Positions 1 through 6,426 are shown, numbered from the stretch's first letter. The stretch is 16,015 bases of DNA from Blastocatellia bacterium (GCA_003488005.1 DNND01000124.1:19775-35789), one strand, 5' to 3'. Notes: generated by a model not told the origin, from the letters alone. Translations and numbers: made by a program.

Positions 1-59
1 GCGATCTCGCCGCGATTGGCGATTAATATCTTTTTGAATTTTCTTACTTCTGGTTGCAT
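1..59 (-). CDS. accC: Biotin carboxylase, N-terminal fragment (cut by window edge)
   Basis: Reading leftward from the ATG at 59-57 gives about 19 codons, ending in KKILIANRGEIA. This is the conserved start of the biotin carboxylase ATP-grasp family (B-domain Rossmann strand followed by ANRGEIA). The enzyme carboxylates biotin on AccB using ATP and bicarbonate, the first half-reaction of acetyl-CoA carboxylase in fatty acid synthesis. The rest lies outside the window, so catalytic residues cannot be checked; pyruvate or propionyl-CoA carboxylase subunits share this start. The position right after accB makes accC the best call. The 78-base accB-accC gap is filled by a heptamer array with no clear terminator, so co-transcription is likely. 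Confidence 0.85.
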   Translation of the reverse strand, partial: MQPEVRKFKKILIANRGEI

Positions 60-63
60 GTTG

Positions 64-139
64 TCCAAAGTCCAAAGTCCAAAGTCCAAAGGCTTCTTGT
101 CCGCACGGACATTGGACCTTGGACTTTGGACCTTGGACT
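64..139. repeat. Heptamer array, word TCCAAAG, two inverted arms (accB-accC)
   Basis: Left arm 64-91 is four perfect tandem copies of TCCAAAG. Right arm 112-139 is four units of TTGGACY, the reverse complement in rotated register. The centre (98-111) is a perfect palindrome, TGTCCG-CA-CGGACA. The accB stop codon (138-140) overlaps the last unit. In RNA the arms could pair over most of their length. Confidence 0.9.
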
Positions 140-755
140 ATTTTTTAATTCCAAACAACGGCTGACCGTATTCGACGGGCTGTCCGTTCTCGACATAGAT
201 CTTTGCAACCTCACCGGTTGTTTCCGCCTGAATCTCATTCATCAGCTTCATCGCTTCAATAATGCAGACAACAGAGTCCGGCTCGACCGGGCTGCCGATT
301 TTCACGAACGAATCCGCGTTGGGCGAAGGCGAGCGATAAAACGTTCCCACGATAGGAGAGGGAATAATGTAAAGGTCCTGGTCTTCGGACGCTTCGGTTT
401 GGGCTTTTGCTCCCGGGTGCGCTGGTGCCGGAGTGGCCCCGCGCGCTTCAGCCGCGGTCGTGGTGCTGGAGGTTGTCGACTGCGTGGAATTAGTAGAGTC
501 GCCGGCGCCGGTTTCCGCAGCGGCTTGCAGGCCCCGGCGAAAACGAACGCGATAGCCTTCGCGTTCGAGCTCAAATTCAGTGAAGTCGTTTTCGCGGATC
601 AGCTGGATCAATTCGCGTAGCTCATCCATGTTCACCGACAGTTCATTCGCTGAGGCTCGGCGGCGGCGGCGCCCACGCGCGGGAGTTGGTTCAACCACCC
701 CCTCCGCTTCAGCCTGGTTTTCGTTTCCTACCAATTTTGCTTCTGGATCGCTCAT
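138..755 (-). CDS. accB: Biotin carboxyl carrier protein of acetyl-CoA carboxylase
   Basis: Carries biotin between biotin carboxylase and carboxyltransferase in the first committed step of fatty acid synthesis. The 205 residues fall in four parts: an unusual basic N-terminal extension (1-42, with RGRRRRR); the family's N-terminal segment from M43 (MDELRELIQLI); a Ser/Thr/Ala/Pro linker (about 76-125); and a biotinyl domain (about 129-205) whose EAMKLMN motif puts biotin on K170. The ATG at 755 has AGGA about 4 bases upstream. A second in-frame ATG at 629 would give 163 residues, closer to the usual family length, and has GGTGA just upstream, so the true start is uncertain. accB lies 147 bases after rplQ, a less usual neighbour, and directly before accC. 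Its TAG stop is within the heptamer array. Confidence 0.95.
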   Translation of the reverse strand: MSDPEAKLVGNENQAEAEGVVEPTPARGRRRRRASANELSVNMDELRELIQLIRENDFTEFELEREGYRVRFRRGLQAAAETGAGDSTNSTQSTTSSTTTAAEARGATPAPAHPGAKAQTEASEDQDLYIIPSPIVGTFYRSPSPNADSFVKIGSPVEPDSVVCIIEAMKLMNEIQAETTGEVAKIYVENGQPVEYGQPLFGIKK

Positions 756-803
756 CTGTTCCTGAGTTTATCAGTCCTATGACGTTGCGCTTAGCAAAGT
801 GTT

Positions 804-825
804 AAGCCCCAAAAGTCTCGGGCTT
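804..825. other. Small hairpin in the rplQ-accB gap
   Basis: AAGCCC (804-809) and GGGCTT (820-825) are inverted around a 10-base loop, about 50 bases upstream of the accB start. No U-run follows on the minus strand, so it is not a standard terminator. It could be a leader structure or chance. No heptamer array is present in this 147-base gap. Confidence 0.3.
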
Positions 826-870
826 GCGTGCAATACCGTGATCGATTGGGGCGGTCCTGGCCGGCCGATT

Positions 871-902
871 TCTAAAAATTAGTCCTACCGTATCACTGGA
901 CT
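871..902 (-). terminator. Weak candidate terminator after rplQ
   Basis: Immediately after the rplQ TGA the minus strand reads AGTCC (902-898), a 12-base loop, then GGACT (885-881), followed by AATTTTTAGA (880-871). A 5-bp stem is weak, but stem plus U-run at the expected end of the alpha operon suits termination before accB. It could be fortuitous. Confidence 0.3.
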
Positions 903-1505
903 TCAGCTCTCTTCATCCGGCGAACTGCCCGCGTCGCCTTCAGTCGCATCCTCGGTTCGAGCTTTACCTTTACCTGCCGGCTTCTTCTTCTTGCCTGTCG
1001 CTGCCTTCCGTTTTTTGGCGGAGGCGAGGGCTTCAAGCTCGTTCGGGTTATCAACTAATTCGATGATTGCCAGCTCGGCATTATCGCCCACCCGCGTTCC
1101 CAGTTTCAGAATGCGCGTGTAGCCGCCCGGTCGATCCTTGTAGCGTTCTCCAAGTTCGTCAAACAAACGTTTCAACGCCGCCATGCCCGCGGTTCGCGGC
1201 GGCCGCAATTGGCCGCGCTTGCCGGTCAGTGCCGCAGCTTGCATATTACCGGCATGAAAGAAACCGGCCGCCTGACGCCGCAGGTGCAGCGCGCGCGCGC
1301 TGGTGTCATCGCCTTCGAGATTGCTCGCTTTGCGCGACAGCGTGATGACGCGCTCAACAAAAGGCCGCAACTCTTTTGCTTTAGGGAGCGTGGTAACGAT
1401 GCGCTCTTCGCGCGAATTAATTAGCGAAACCGTCAGGTTGCGAAGCAGCGACATGCGATGCTCGCTGGTCCGCCCAAGTTTGCGATGTGCTTTTAAGTGC
1501 CGCAT
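903..1505 (-). CDS. rplQ: 50S ribosomal protein L17 with internal insertion and C-terminal tail
   Basis: Large-subunit protein near the exit-tunnel region and last ribosomal gene of the alpha operon. The family start MRHLKAHRKLGR, TTLPKAKELRP (39-49) and GGYTRILKLG (127-136) with the IIELVD end are all recognisable. Two features depart from the usual protein of about 120 residues. About 20 extra residues lie between RRQAA (76-80) and KRLFDELG (112-119), roughly positions 84-107. A tail from about 160 to 200 is first Lys/Ala-rich, then acidic (DAGSSPDEES). The ATG has only a weak GAG upstream. It follows rpoA by 79 bases that hold no array. Confidence 0.97.
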   Translation of the reverse strand: MRHLKAHRKLGRTSEHRMSLLRNLTVSLINSREERIVTTLPKAKELRPFVERVITLSRKASNLEGDDTSARALHLRRQAAGFFHAGNMQAAALTGKRGQLRPPRTAGMAALKRLFDELGERYKDRPGGYTRILKLGTRVGDNAELAIIELVDNPNELEALASAKKRKAATGKKKKPAGKGKARTEDATEGDAGSSPDEES

Positions 1506-1584
1506 GACTCAACCGTTTTCAATCGTTTGTTCTTAACGCTATGCTTTAAAACTAACAATTAACGTGTCGTAATCCGAGAACGAC

Positions 1585-2637
1585 CTATATCTCGTCGTCC
1601 GGAAACTCGCTCAGGTCCGCACCGTCGCGTCCGCCGGTGCCGGGAATCGGATTTCCCTGCTCGTCGAATTCCATACCGAAATCCAGGCCCATCCCATTCA
1701 GAATTTCCTTGATCTCGTTAAGTGACTTCTTGCCGAAATTCTTGGTCGCCAGCATCTCGCGCTCGCTGCGTTGTACGAGATCGCGAATCGTCCGAATGTC
1801 TGCATTCTTCAAGCAGTTGTACGAACGCACCGACAACTCGAGCTCGTCAACCGAGCGATCGAGCTGGTCATTACGCGGCAGCGGTGGACGTTCAATCTTC
1901 GAATAAGCAAAGTCGTCAGTGTCCTCTTCAAAGTTGATGAAGATCGACATGTGGTCTTTGATTAACTTGGCGGCGAGACCGATGGAATCTTCCGGCTTAA
2001 CTGAACCGTCCGTCCAAACTTCGATGGTCAGTTTGTCAAACTCTGTATTCTGTCCAAGGCGCGCGGCTTCGACCGTGTAATTCACCTTCTTGACCGGCGT
2101 ATGCACCGCGTCGATAGGGATGTAACCAAGTGACAAGTCTTCATCAAAGTTGCGATCGGCGGAAACGTAGCCGCGGCCACGCTTCAGACGCATCTCAACT
2201 TTTAACGATCCGCCCTCGCTGACCGTCGCGATGTGCACCGAGTCATCCAGTATTTCCACATCGGCGTCAGTCTCGATATCGGCGGCAGTAACTTCACCGG
2301 CCGACTCCTTCGAAATTCTTAACGTCTTAGATTCGTTGCCGTGCAACTTAAATGGCACTTGCTTGAGATTTAGAATGACGTCGGTCGCATCCTCGACGAC
2401 GCCTTTGATTGACGAGAACTCGTGTTCGACTCCTTCAATCTTTACTGCTGTGACGGCAGCGCCTTCGATTGAAGAAAGCAGGGCGCGACGAAGGGAATTA
2501 CCCACCGTGGTGCCAAAACCACGCTCGAAGGGTTGCGCCGAAAAGCGCCCATACCGTTCGGTGAGCGTTTCCGAGTCTGCCGCCAAGCGCCGCGGCATTT
2601 GAAATCCAGTCCACAAATTATTTTGGTCCATAGCCAT
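1585..2637 (-). CDS. rpoA: DNA-directed RNA polymerase subunit alpha
   Basis: Assembles the core polymerase (N-terminal domain dimer) and contacts UP elements and activators (C-terminal domain). The N-terminal domain (about 20-240) has the family motif NSLRRALLSS (47-56). The C-terminal helix-hairpin-helix domain (about 260-325) contains ELSVRSYNCLKNADI, in which R271 and N274 match the E. coli DNA-binding residues R265 and N268, and GKKSLNEIK (302-310). A short tail to 350 is Gly/Asp/Pro-rich. The first ATG (2637) is preferred: GGGA lies about 9 bases upstream, while the second ATG (2631) would be too far from it. The 70-base gap to rpsD contains a strong GC hairpin instead of an array. Confidence 0.98.
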   Translation of the reverse strand: MAMDQNNLWTGFQMPRRLAADSETLTERYGRFSAQPFERGFGTTVGNSLRRALLSSIEGAAVTAVKIEGVEHEFSSIKGVVEDATDVILNLKQVPFKLHGNESKTLRISKESAGEVTAADIETDADVEILDDSVHIATVSEGGSLKVEMRLKRGRGYVSADRNFDEDLSLGYIPIDAVHTPVKKVNYTVEAARLGQNTEFDKLTIEVWTDGSVKPEDSIGLAAKLIKDHMSIFINFEEDTDDFAYSKIERPPLPRNDQLDRSVDELELSVRSYNCLKNADIRTIRDLVQRSEREMLATKNFGKKSLNEIKEILNGMGLDFGMEFDEQGNPIPGTGGRDGADLSEFPDDEI

Positions 2638-2671
2638 AGCTTTGATTCCCGATTTTTAGAAAAACTGTTAT

Positions 2672-2701
2672 CCGCAGGCCGCGTTCGCCCGAGGCCTGCG
2701 G
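2672..2701 (-). other. GC-rich hairpin between rpsD and rpoA
   Basis: The minus-strand RNA would read CCGCAGGCC (2701-2693), a 12-base loop, and GGCCTGCGG (2680-2672): a perfect 9-bp stem, with two further CG/CG pairs possible inside after one mismatch. A T-rich stretch (GTTTTTC) follows about six bases later. Candidate attenuator, partial terminator or RNA-processing site setting the RpoA:ribosomal-protein ratio. It begins six bases after the rpsD stop codon. Confidence 0.55.
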
Positions 2702-2707
2702 GTCTTA

Positions 2708-3346
2708 TTACTTGCTGTACAGCTCAACGATTAGTTGTTCATTAATTGAGCGATCGATATCTTCGCGCGCCGGCAGTCCACTAATGCGAGCTGACATCTC
2801 GCCACCATCCTGCGAAATCCAAGCCGGCCGCCCACGCCCGGAAGCGGTTTGCCACGCGCTCTCGATGTGCGGATTTTTTTGGCTGCCCTCTTTTATGGTG
2901 AGTGTTTCGCCGGCCCGTACCTGATACGAAGGAATGTCGACCTTGCGACCATTAACCATCACGTGGCCGTGGTTCACCAGCTGGCGGGCCTGTCGCCGGG
3001 AAGTAGAAAATCCGGCGCGGTAAACTGCATTGTCCAAACGTCGCTCGAGCAGGAACAACAGGTTCTCGCCTGTAATTCCCTTCATGCGTGCCGCGCGTTC
3101 GAAATAGTTGCGGAACTGTCCTTCGAGGACGAAGTAGATGCGTTTCACCTTCTGCTTTTCGCGCAACTGCTGGCCGTAACCGACCAACGCCTTGCCGCGA
3201 CGCATGGAATTACCATGTTGTCCGGGCGGCTGTGTGCCGCGTTTTTCGATCGGACAAGACGGCTTGTAACACCTGTCACCCTTAAGGAAAAGCTTTGCGC
3301 CTTCGCGGCGACACAAACGGCACACCGCATCTCTATACCTAGCCAA
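2708..3346 (-). CDS. rpsD: 30S ribosomal protein S4, zinc-binding form, TTG start
   Basis: Primary 16S rRNA binder that nucleates 30S assembly and helps form the mRNA entry channel. The 212 residues have an N-terminal domain with zinc ligands C9, C12, C26 and C31 (CRLC and CYKPSC), the cysteine-rich form of the family. An S4-type RNA-binding domain follows at about 102-165 (ERRLDNAVYRAGFS, then QARQLVNHGHVMVNG). The start is TTG at 3346, because the family begins MARYR at exactly this codon and a strong GGAGG lies 10 bases upstream. In many bacteria S4 represses its own operon; no such site is evident here. Sits between rpsK and rpoA. Confidence 0.97.
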   Translation of the reverse strand: MARYRDAVCRLCRREGAKLFLKGDRCYKPSCPIEKRGTQPPGQHGNSMRRGKALVGYGQQLREKQKVKRIYFVLEGQFRNYFERAARMKGITGENLLFLLERRLDNAVYRAGFSTSRRQARQLVNHGHVMVNGRKVDIPSYQVRAGETLTIKEGSQKNPHIESAWQTASGRGRPAWISQDGGEMSARISGLPAREDIDRSINEQLIVELYSK

Positions 3347-3365
3347 GTTGTTTCTGCCTCCAGTC
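3347..3365 (-). promoter_or_regulatory. Strong Shine-Dalgarno fixing the TTG start of rpsD
   Basis: On the minus strand CTGGAGGCAG precedes the TTG by about 10 bases. The near-perfect anti-16S match supports TTG at 3346 as the real start, and may compensate for the weak start codon. Confidence 0.7.
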
Positions 3366-3426
3366 TATTAGTTCAAGACGGAAAAGTTTACAGGCCAATG
3401 GCCCTTCATCCTTTAGGTTAATCAAA

Positions 3427-3468
3427 CTCAAATCTACGATCTCAAATCTGAGATCTCAGATTTCAAAA
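3427..3468. repeat. Heptamer array, word CTCAAAT (rpsD-rpsK gap)
   Basis: Six consecutive units: CTCAAAT (3427, 3441), CTACGAT (3434), CTGAGAT (3448), CTCAGAT (3455), TTCAAAA (3462). A perfect 20-base palindrome spans 3444-3463 (AAATCTGAGA and its complement). The same word family recurs at 14897-14960. The rest of this 141-base gap, toward rpsD, holds only a small GGCC/GGCC palindrome (3393-3403) and the rpsD ribosome-binding site. Confidence 0.85.
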
Positions 3469-3487
3469 AACAAGACTTCAAAACCAA

Positions 3488-3889
3488 TTAAACTCTGCGG
3501 CGCTTTGGCGGCCGGCATCCGTTGTGCGGAATTGGTGTCGTATCGCGAATGGTGACCACTCTGATCCCAGCATTCGCTATGGCACGAATCGCCGATTCAC
3601 GCCCGCCGCCCGGCCCTTTCACGCGAACTTCACACTGCTGCATTCCGGCCTCGTGTGCCTTTTTTGCAGCTTCGTAGGCGGCTTGCTGCGCGGCGAAAGG
3701 AGTTCCTTTTCGCGAACCGCGAAAGCCGCGCGCGCCGGCGGATGACTGCGCAATTAGATTACCTTCCAAATCGGTAATCGAAATCATCGTGTTGTTGAAA
3801 GAGGCGGCGACGTGCGCGATTCCTGCCGGCACATTCTTCTTCTCTTTCTTACGAAAAACTTTTTTCTTTCCAGTAGTAGCTTTTGCCAT
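3488..3889 (-). CDS. rpsK: 30S ribosomal protein S11
   Basis: Forms part of the 30S platform next to the E site and anti-Shine-Dalgarno region. The 133 residues include a lysine-rich N-terminus, the family core (VAASFNNTMISITDLEGN, then SSAGARGFRGSRKGTPFAAQQAA) and the near-invariant end HNGCRPPKRRRV. Length is normal. The ATG at 3889 is the only suitable start, yet no convincing Shine-Dalgarno precedes it; the nearest purine run, GGAC, is about 12 bases away and the array of the rpsM-rpsK gap lies just beyond. Transcribed between rpsM and rpsD. Confidence 0.98.
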   Translation of the reverse strand: MAKATTGKKKVFRKKEKKNVPAGIAHVAASFNNTMISITDLEGNLIAQSSAGARGFRGSRKGTPFAAQQAAYEAAKKAHEAGMQQCEVRVKGPGGGRESAIRAIANAGIRVVTIRDTTPIPHNGCRPPKRRRV

Positions 3890-3906
3890 TTTGTCAGTAG
3901 TCCGTT

Positions 3907-3983
3907 ATCAGTTGTCAGTTGTCAGTTGTCAGTTGTTACGCGATTCGTAGTTCACAACGAACTACCAACAACGGAGAACTGAC
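3907..3983. repeat. Heptamer array, word GTCAGTT, with central 7-bp hairpin (rpsK-rpsM)
   Basis: The left arm has ATCAGTT (3907) and three perfect GTCAGTT units (3914-3934). The right arm is degenerate but ends in AACTGAC (3977-3983). Between them GTAGTTC (3947-3953), loop ACAAC and GAACTAC (3959-3965) form an independent 7-bp hairpin. The rpsM stop follows 6 bases beyond the array. Confidence 0.85.
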
Positions 3984-3989
3984 GAATAA

Positions 3990-4373
3990 CTATTTCTTAC
4001 CTGGTGCTTTCTTCTTGGCGATGGTGGCGCGACGCGGGCCCTTGCGAGTGCGAGCGTTTGTATGCGTACGCTGGCCGCGAACCGGAAGCGCGCGGCGATG
4101 TCTCAATCCGCGATAGCAACCGATGTCCATCAACCGTTTGATATCCATCTGCACACGCTTGCGCAGGTCGCCTTCGATCTCTCCCTGCGCTTCAAGAATA
4201 GCCCTGATGCGACTCAGCTCATCCTCGCTCAGATCCCTGACGCGAGTATCAAGATTCACTGCCGCCTCTTTAAGAATCGAGCTCGAGCGCGAACGACCGA
4301 TACCGTAAATGTAAGTCAGACCCACCTCGGCTCTTTTGTTCGGTGGAAGATCGACGCCTGCTACACGTGCCAT
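3990..4373 (-). CDS. rpsM: 30S ribosomal protein S13
   Basis: Head protein that bridges to the 50S subunit and contacts P-site tRNA through its basic tail. The 127 residues begin with MARVAGVDLPPNKR, continue through LTYIYGIG (19-26) and the helical domain, and end with the tRNA-contacting segment RGLRHRRALPVRGQRT (89-104) plus a lysine-rich tail. Length is normal. GGAG lies 13 bases upstream of the ATG, longer than ideal spacing. First large gene after rpmJ. In enteric bacteria this marks the alpha-operon start, but no promoter is obvious in the short array-filled gap here. Confidence 0.98.
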   Translation of the reverse strand: MARVAGVDLPPNKRAEVGLTYIYGIGRSRSSSILKEAAVNLDTRVRDLSEDELSRIRAILEAQGEIEGDLRKRVQMDIKRLMDIGCYRGLRHRRALPVRGQRTHTNARTRKGPRRATIAKKKAPGKK

Positions 4374-4420
4374 TTGTTTACTTCGTCTCCGTTAACTCTC
4401 GTATCTGATGGCGGAAGCCA

Positions 4421-4455
4421 AATTCGCAATCGCAAATCCGCAATCCGAAATTCAA
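4421..4455. repeat. Heptamer array, words AATCCGC/AATCCGA, single arm (rpsM-rpmJ)
   Basis: Five units in unbroken 7-base phase: AATTCGC (4421), AATCGCA (4428), AATCCGC (4435), AATCCGA (4442), AATTCAA (4449). The last unit touches the rpmJ stop codon (4456-4458) with no gap. No opposing arm is visible, unlike most other arrays. Same family as 12974-13008. Confidence 0.85.
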
Positions 4456-4569
4456 TTATCCTTGCCGCTGTTTGTGTTTAGGGTTGACGCAAATCACCCG
4501 TACCACGCCCTTGCGATGAATGACCTTACACTTGTCGCACATTTTTTTTACCGAAGCGCGAACCTTCAT
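4456..4569 (-). CDS. rpmJ: 50S ribosomal protein L36, zinc-binding form
   Basis: Small zinc-ribbon protein that stabilises the 23S rRNA near the L7/L12 stalk base. Hand translation gives 37 residues from the ATG at 4569, starting MKVRASVKKMCDKCK and ending with NPKHKQRQG. C11, C14, C27 and H32 are the four expected zinc ligands, so this is the ligand-complete form and not the cysteine-free paralogue. Length is typical (37-38). GGGGGTG lies about 5 bases upstream as the ribosome-binding site. It follows infA by 23 bases, the conserved infA-rpmJ-rpsM order, which supports translation coupled to infA. Confidence 0.97.
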   Translation of the reverse strand: MKVRASVKKMCDKCKVIHRKGVVRVICVNPKHKQRQG

Positions 4570-4592
4570 TGCTACACCCCCAAAAACTTCAC

Positions 4593-4814
4593 TCACTTGT
4601 ACCGGTAGGTAATTCGACCGCGATTGAGATCGTATGGCGAAAGCTCTACAAGCACTCTGTCACCGTGTAGGATGCGAATAAAATGCTTGCGCATTTTTCC
4701 CGAAACGTGCGCAAGCACTTGATGCTGACTCTCTTCCAACTCCACCCGAAACATTGCGTTAGGCAACGTCTCCAGGACCTTGGCCATAACCTCAATAGCC
4801 TCTTCCTTAGCCAT
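4593..4814 (-). CDS. infA: Translation initiation factor IF-1
   Basis: Binds the 30S A site during initiation and aids IF-2/IF-3 action. The 73 residues from ATG 4814 form a single S1/OB-fold domain with the family's motifs: MAKEEAIEV, VLETLPNAMFRVEL (13-26), HVSGKMRKHFIRIL (36-49) and ELSPYDLNRGRITYR. An upstream in-frame TTG at 4883 would add 23 non-conserved residues and sits inside the -35 box of a candidate promoter, so it is rejected. A GAG lies about 7 bases before the ATG. Separated from map by a 96-base gap without an array, and followed closely by rpmJ. Confidence 0.97.
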   Translation of the reverse strand: MAKEEAIEVMAKVLETLPNAMFRVELEESQHQVLAHVSGKMRKHFIRILHGDRVLVELSPYDLNRGRITYRYK

Positions 4815-4854
4815 ATCATCTCGGAATGAATTTGACTGTACCGACAAACTGCAA

Positions 4855-4883
4855 ATAGTAGCACGCAGATTGGCCTTTGCCAA
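4855..4883 (-). promoter_or_regulatory. Candidate sigma70-type promoter for infA-rpmJ
   Basis: On the minus strand TTGGCA (4883-4878) matches the -35 consensus at five of six bases. After exactly 17 bases comes TACTAT (4860-4855), with the key T, A and final T of a -10 box. Transcription would start roughly 35-40 bases before the infA ATG. A TTGGC/GCCAA inverted repeat overlaps the -35 element and may modulate it. Internal infA promoters are known in other bacteria. Confidence 0.5.
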
Positions 4884-4910
4884 GGCGCGCCAGCCGTTGA
4901 ACTTACAGCC

Positions 4911-5699
4911 CTAACTGGAGCCTACGACCGCCGCCTCGGAAGGCTTTGCGATGGCAACTCGGGTTAGCACTTCCGGCCCTTCCTCGGTTATTGCAATCGT
5001 GTGCTCGACGTGGGCGCTGGGTTTTCCGTCCAGGGTTACGACCGTCCAACCGTCGGCCAGCACCTTGGTGTGATGCGTCCCCAAATTGATCATGGGCTCC
5101 ACCGCAAACACATATCCAGCCTTTATTTTCGGTCCCTGGCCGGGCTTTCCGTAGTTGGGAATTTGCGGGTCCTCGTGCATGCGACGGCCAATTCCATGGC
5201 CAACATAATCACGGACCACGGAATAACCGTGTCCCTCAGCGTGTTGTTGGACCGCGGCGCCAATGTCCCCCAGATGCTTGCCCGGACGGCACTGGTCTAT
5301 CGCCAGATCAAGACATTCTTCGGTAATGCGCACGAGCTGTAACGTCTCTTCACTCACCGTACCCACCAGAACCGTGATGGCGGTGTCACCAACAAAGCCT
5401 TCGAGCGTGGCGCCGCAATCGATCGAAAAAATGTCGCCGTCCTTCAGTTTGTAGTCCGAAGGAAAGCCATGGACCACTTGTTCGTTAACCGAAGCACAGA
5501 TCGAATAAGGAAAACCGTGGTAACCCTTGAACGTCGGCAGCGCACCGGCATCGGTAATCATTTTTTCAGCCGCGCGATCGATTTCCCGAGTCGTCACGCC
5601 GACAGCGGCCAGGTTGCGAAGCTCTTGCAACACGAGCCCGGCAAGTTGCCCGGCCGCTCGCATCTTTTCGAGCTCACGTTTTGACTTTCCGATAATCAT
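4911..5699 (-). CDS. map: Methionine aminopeptidase, type I
   Basis: Removes the initiator methionine from nascent proteins using two divalent metals. The 262 residues have the pita-bread fold's metal ligands in order: D94 (SIDCG), D105 (GDTA), H168 (GHGIG), E201 (VEPM) and E232 (VEHT). Catalytic histidines sit at H77 (VVHGFP) and H175 (MHEDPQIPN). The absence of an N-terminal SH3-binding or zinc extension and of the type II insertion marks type Ia. The tail beyond 245 is short and variable. The adk-map pair is conserved after secY in many bacteria. The ATG at 5699 gives the family start; no clear Shine-Dalgarno precedes it. Confidence 0.98.
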   Translation of the reverse strand: MIIGKSKRELEKMRAAGQLAGLVLQELRNLAAVGVTTREIDRAAEKMITDAGALPTFKGYHGFPYSICASVNEQVVHGFPSDYKLKDGDIFSIDCGATLEGFVGDTAITVLVGTVSEETLQLVRITEECLDLAIDQCRPGKHLGDIGAAVQQHAEGHGYSVVRDYVGHGIGRRMHEDPQIPNYGKPGQGPKIKAGYVFAVEPMINLGTHHTKVLADGWTVVTLDGKPSAHVEHTIAITEEGPEVLTRVAIAKPSEAAVVGSS

Positions 5700-5706
5700 A
5701 ACAACC

Positions 5707-5780
5707 GTGAAAGGTGAATAGTAAGAAGTGACAAGTTTCCAGCCGTCTTAACCACGGCGCACTTTTCACTTTTCATTTTT
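5707..5780. repeat. Heptamer array, word GTGAAAG, with central hairpin (map-adk)
   Basis: Left arm 5707-5734: GTGAAAG, GTGAATA, GTAAGAA, GTGACAA. Right arm 5760-5780: CACTTTT twice, then CATTTTT. The centre has GCCGT (5742-5746) and ACGGC (5754-5758) around a 7-base loop. The right arm runs into adk: the adk stop (5766-5768) and its last four codons are array units. Confidence 0.85.
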
Positions 5781-6422
5781 CACTGCCTTCTCAATGTCGC
5801 GATAGATATCTTCCGGCTCTCTGGTTCCATCGACAACGAACAGGACATTCCTGCCTTCGTAATAGTCCAGCAACGGCCGGGTTTGTTCTTCGTAAGTAAT
5901 CAGTCGCGCTTCGACTGTCTCGGGCCTGTCGTCGGCCCGATGGACCAGTTGGGTTTGCGGATGCAGGTCGCAAACATTATCAACCCGGGGCGGTCGGAAA
6001 TAGATGTTATAGATTTCACCGCAGACAGGGCAATTGCGACGGCCAGTCATACGTTTGGCCAGCAGCTCGCGCGGCATGCGAATCTCAATTGCCTGAATCG
6101 TATTGCCTTGTTCGGCGGCCAACTGTTCCAACATCGCCGCCTGCGCCGGCGTGCGCGGAAAGCCGTCGAGAATGTAACCGTTGCGGCAATCCTCCTGCGC
6201 TGTTCGCTCCCGGACAACGCGAATCGTCACATCGTCAGGCACCAGTTGCCCCGCTGCCATCAGCACGCGCACTTCATCGGCAAGAGGCGTCTGCGCTTCT
6301 TTCAAAGCGCGAAACATGTCGCCGGTAGAAATTTGCGGGAGATGCAGCCGCTCCTGAAGCAATCGCGCCTGCGTACCTTTTCCGGCACCAGGCGCTCCCA
6401 TCAGCACGATGATCTTGGGCAT
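5766..6422 (-). CDS. adk: Adenylate kinase, long LID form
   Basis: Interconverts ATP + AMP and 2 ADP in the cytoplasm. The 218 residues contain the P-loop GAPGAGKGT (9-17), AMP-site segment STGDMFR (32-38), DGFPRT (86-91) and the LID (about 125-163). The LID has C131, C134 and C151, with H154 where the fourth zinc ligand (usually Cys or Asp) would be, so a C3H zinc site is likely. RADD (162-165) and R173 follow. The last residues (KNEK) and the stop are encoded by the heptamer array. No Shine-Dalgarno is visible before ATG 6422; array sequence begins 5 bases upstream of it. Lies between secY and map, the conserved order. Confidence 0.98.
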   Translation of the reverse strand: MPKIIVLMGAPGAGKGTQARLLQERLHLPQISTGDMFRALKEAQTPLADEVRVLMAAGQLVPDDVTIRVVRERTAQEDCRNGYILDGFPRTPAQAAMLEQLAAEQGNTIQAIEIRMPRELLAKRMTGRRNCPVCGEIYNIYFRPPRVDNVCDLHPQTQLVHRADDRPETVEARLITYEEQTRPLLDYYEGRNVLFVVDGTREPEDIYRDIEKAVKNEK

Positions 6423-6426
6423 AAAA

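Noticed and set aside
64..139. Possible CRISPR array from tandem short repeats
   Set aside because: Repeats are 7 bases and directly adjacent, without unique spacers of 25-40 bases, and no cas genes are near.
54..620. Plus-strand open frame of 188 codons opposite accB
   Set aside because: Fully antisense to a clear accB with conserved biotinyl domain, runs through the heptamer array, and shows no recognisable protein family.
2849..3421. Plus-strand open frame of 190 codons opposite rpsD
   Set aside because: Shadow of rpsD codon bias; no ribosome-binding site or family resemblance.
4815..4883. Extended IF-1 from the upstream TTG
   Set aside because: The extra 23 residues are not conserved, and the TTG is inside the -35 box of a likely promoter. 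The ATG at 4814 matches the family start.
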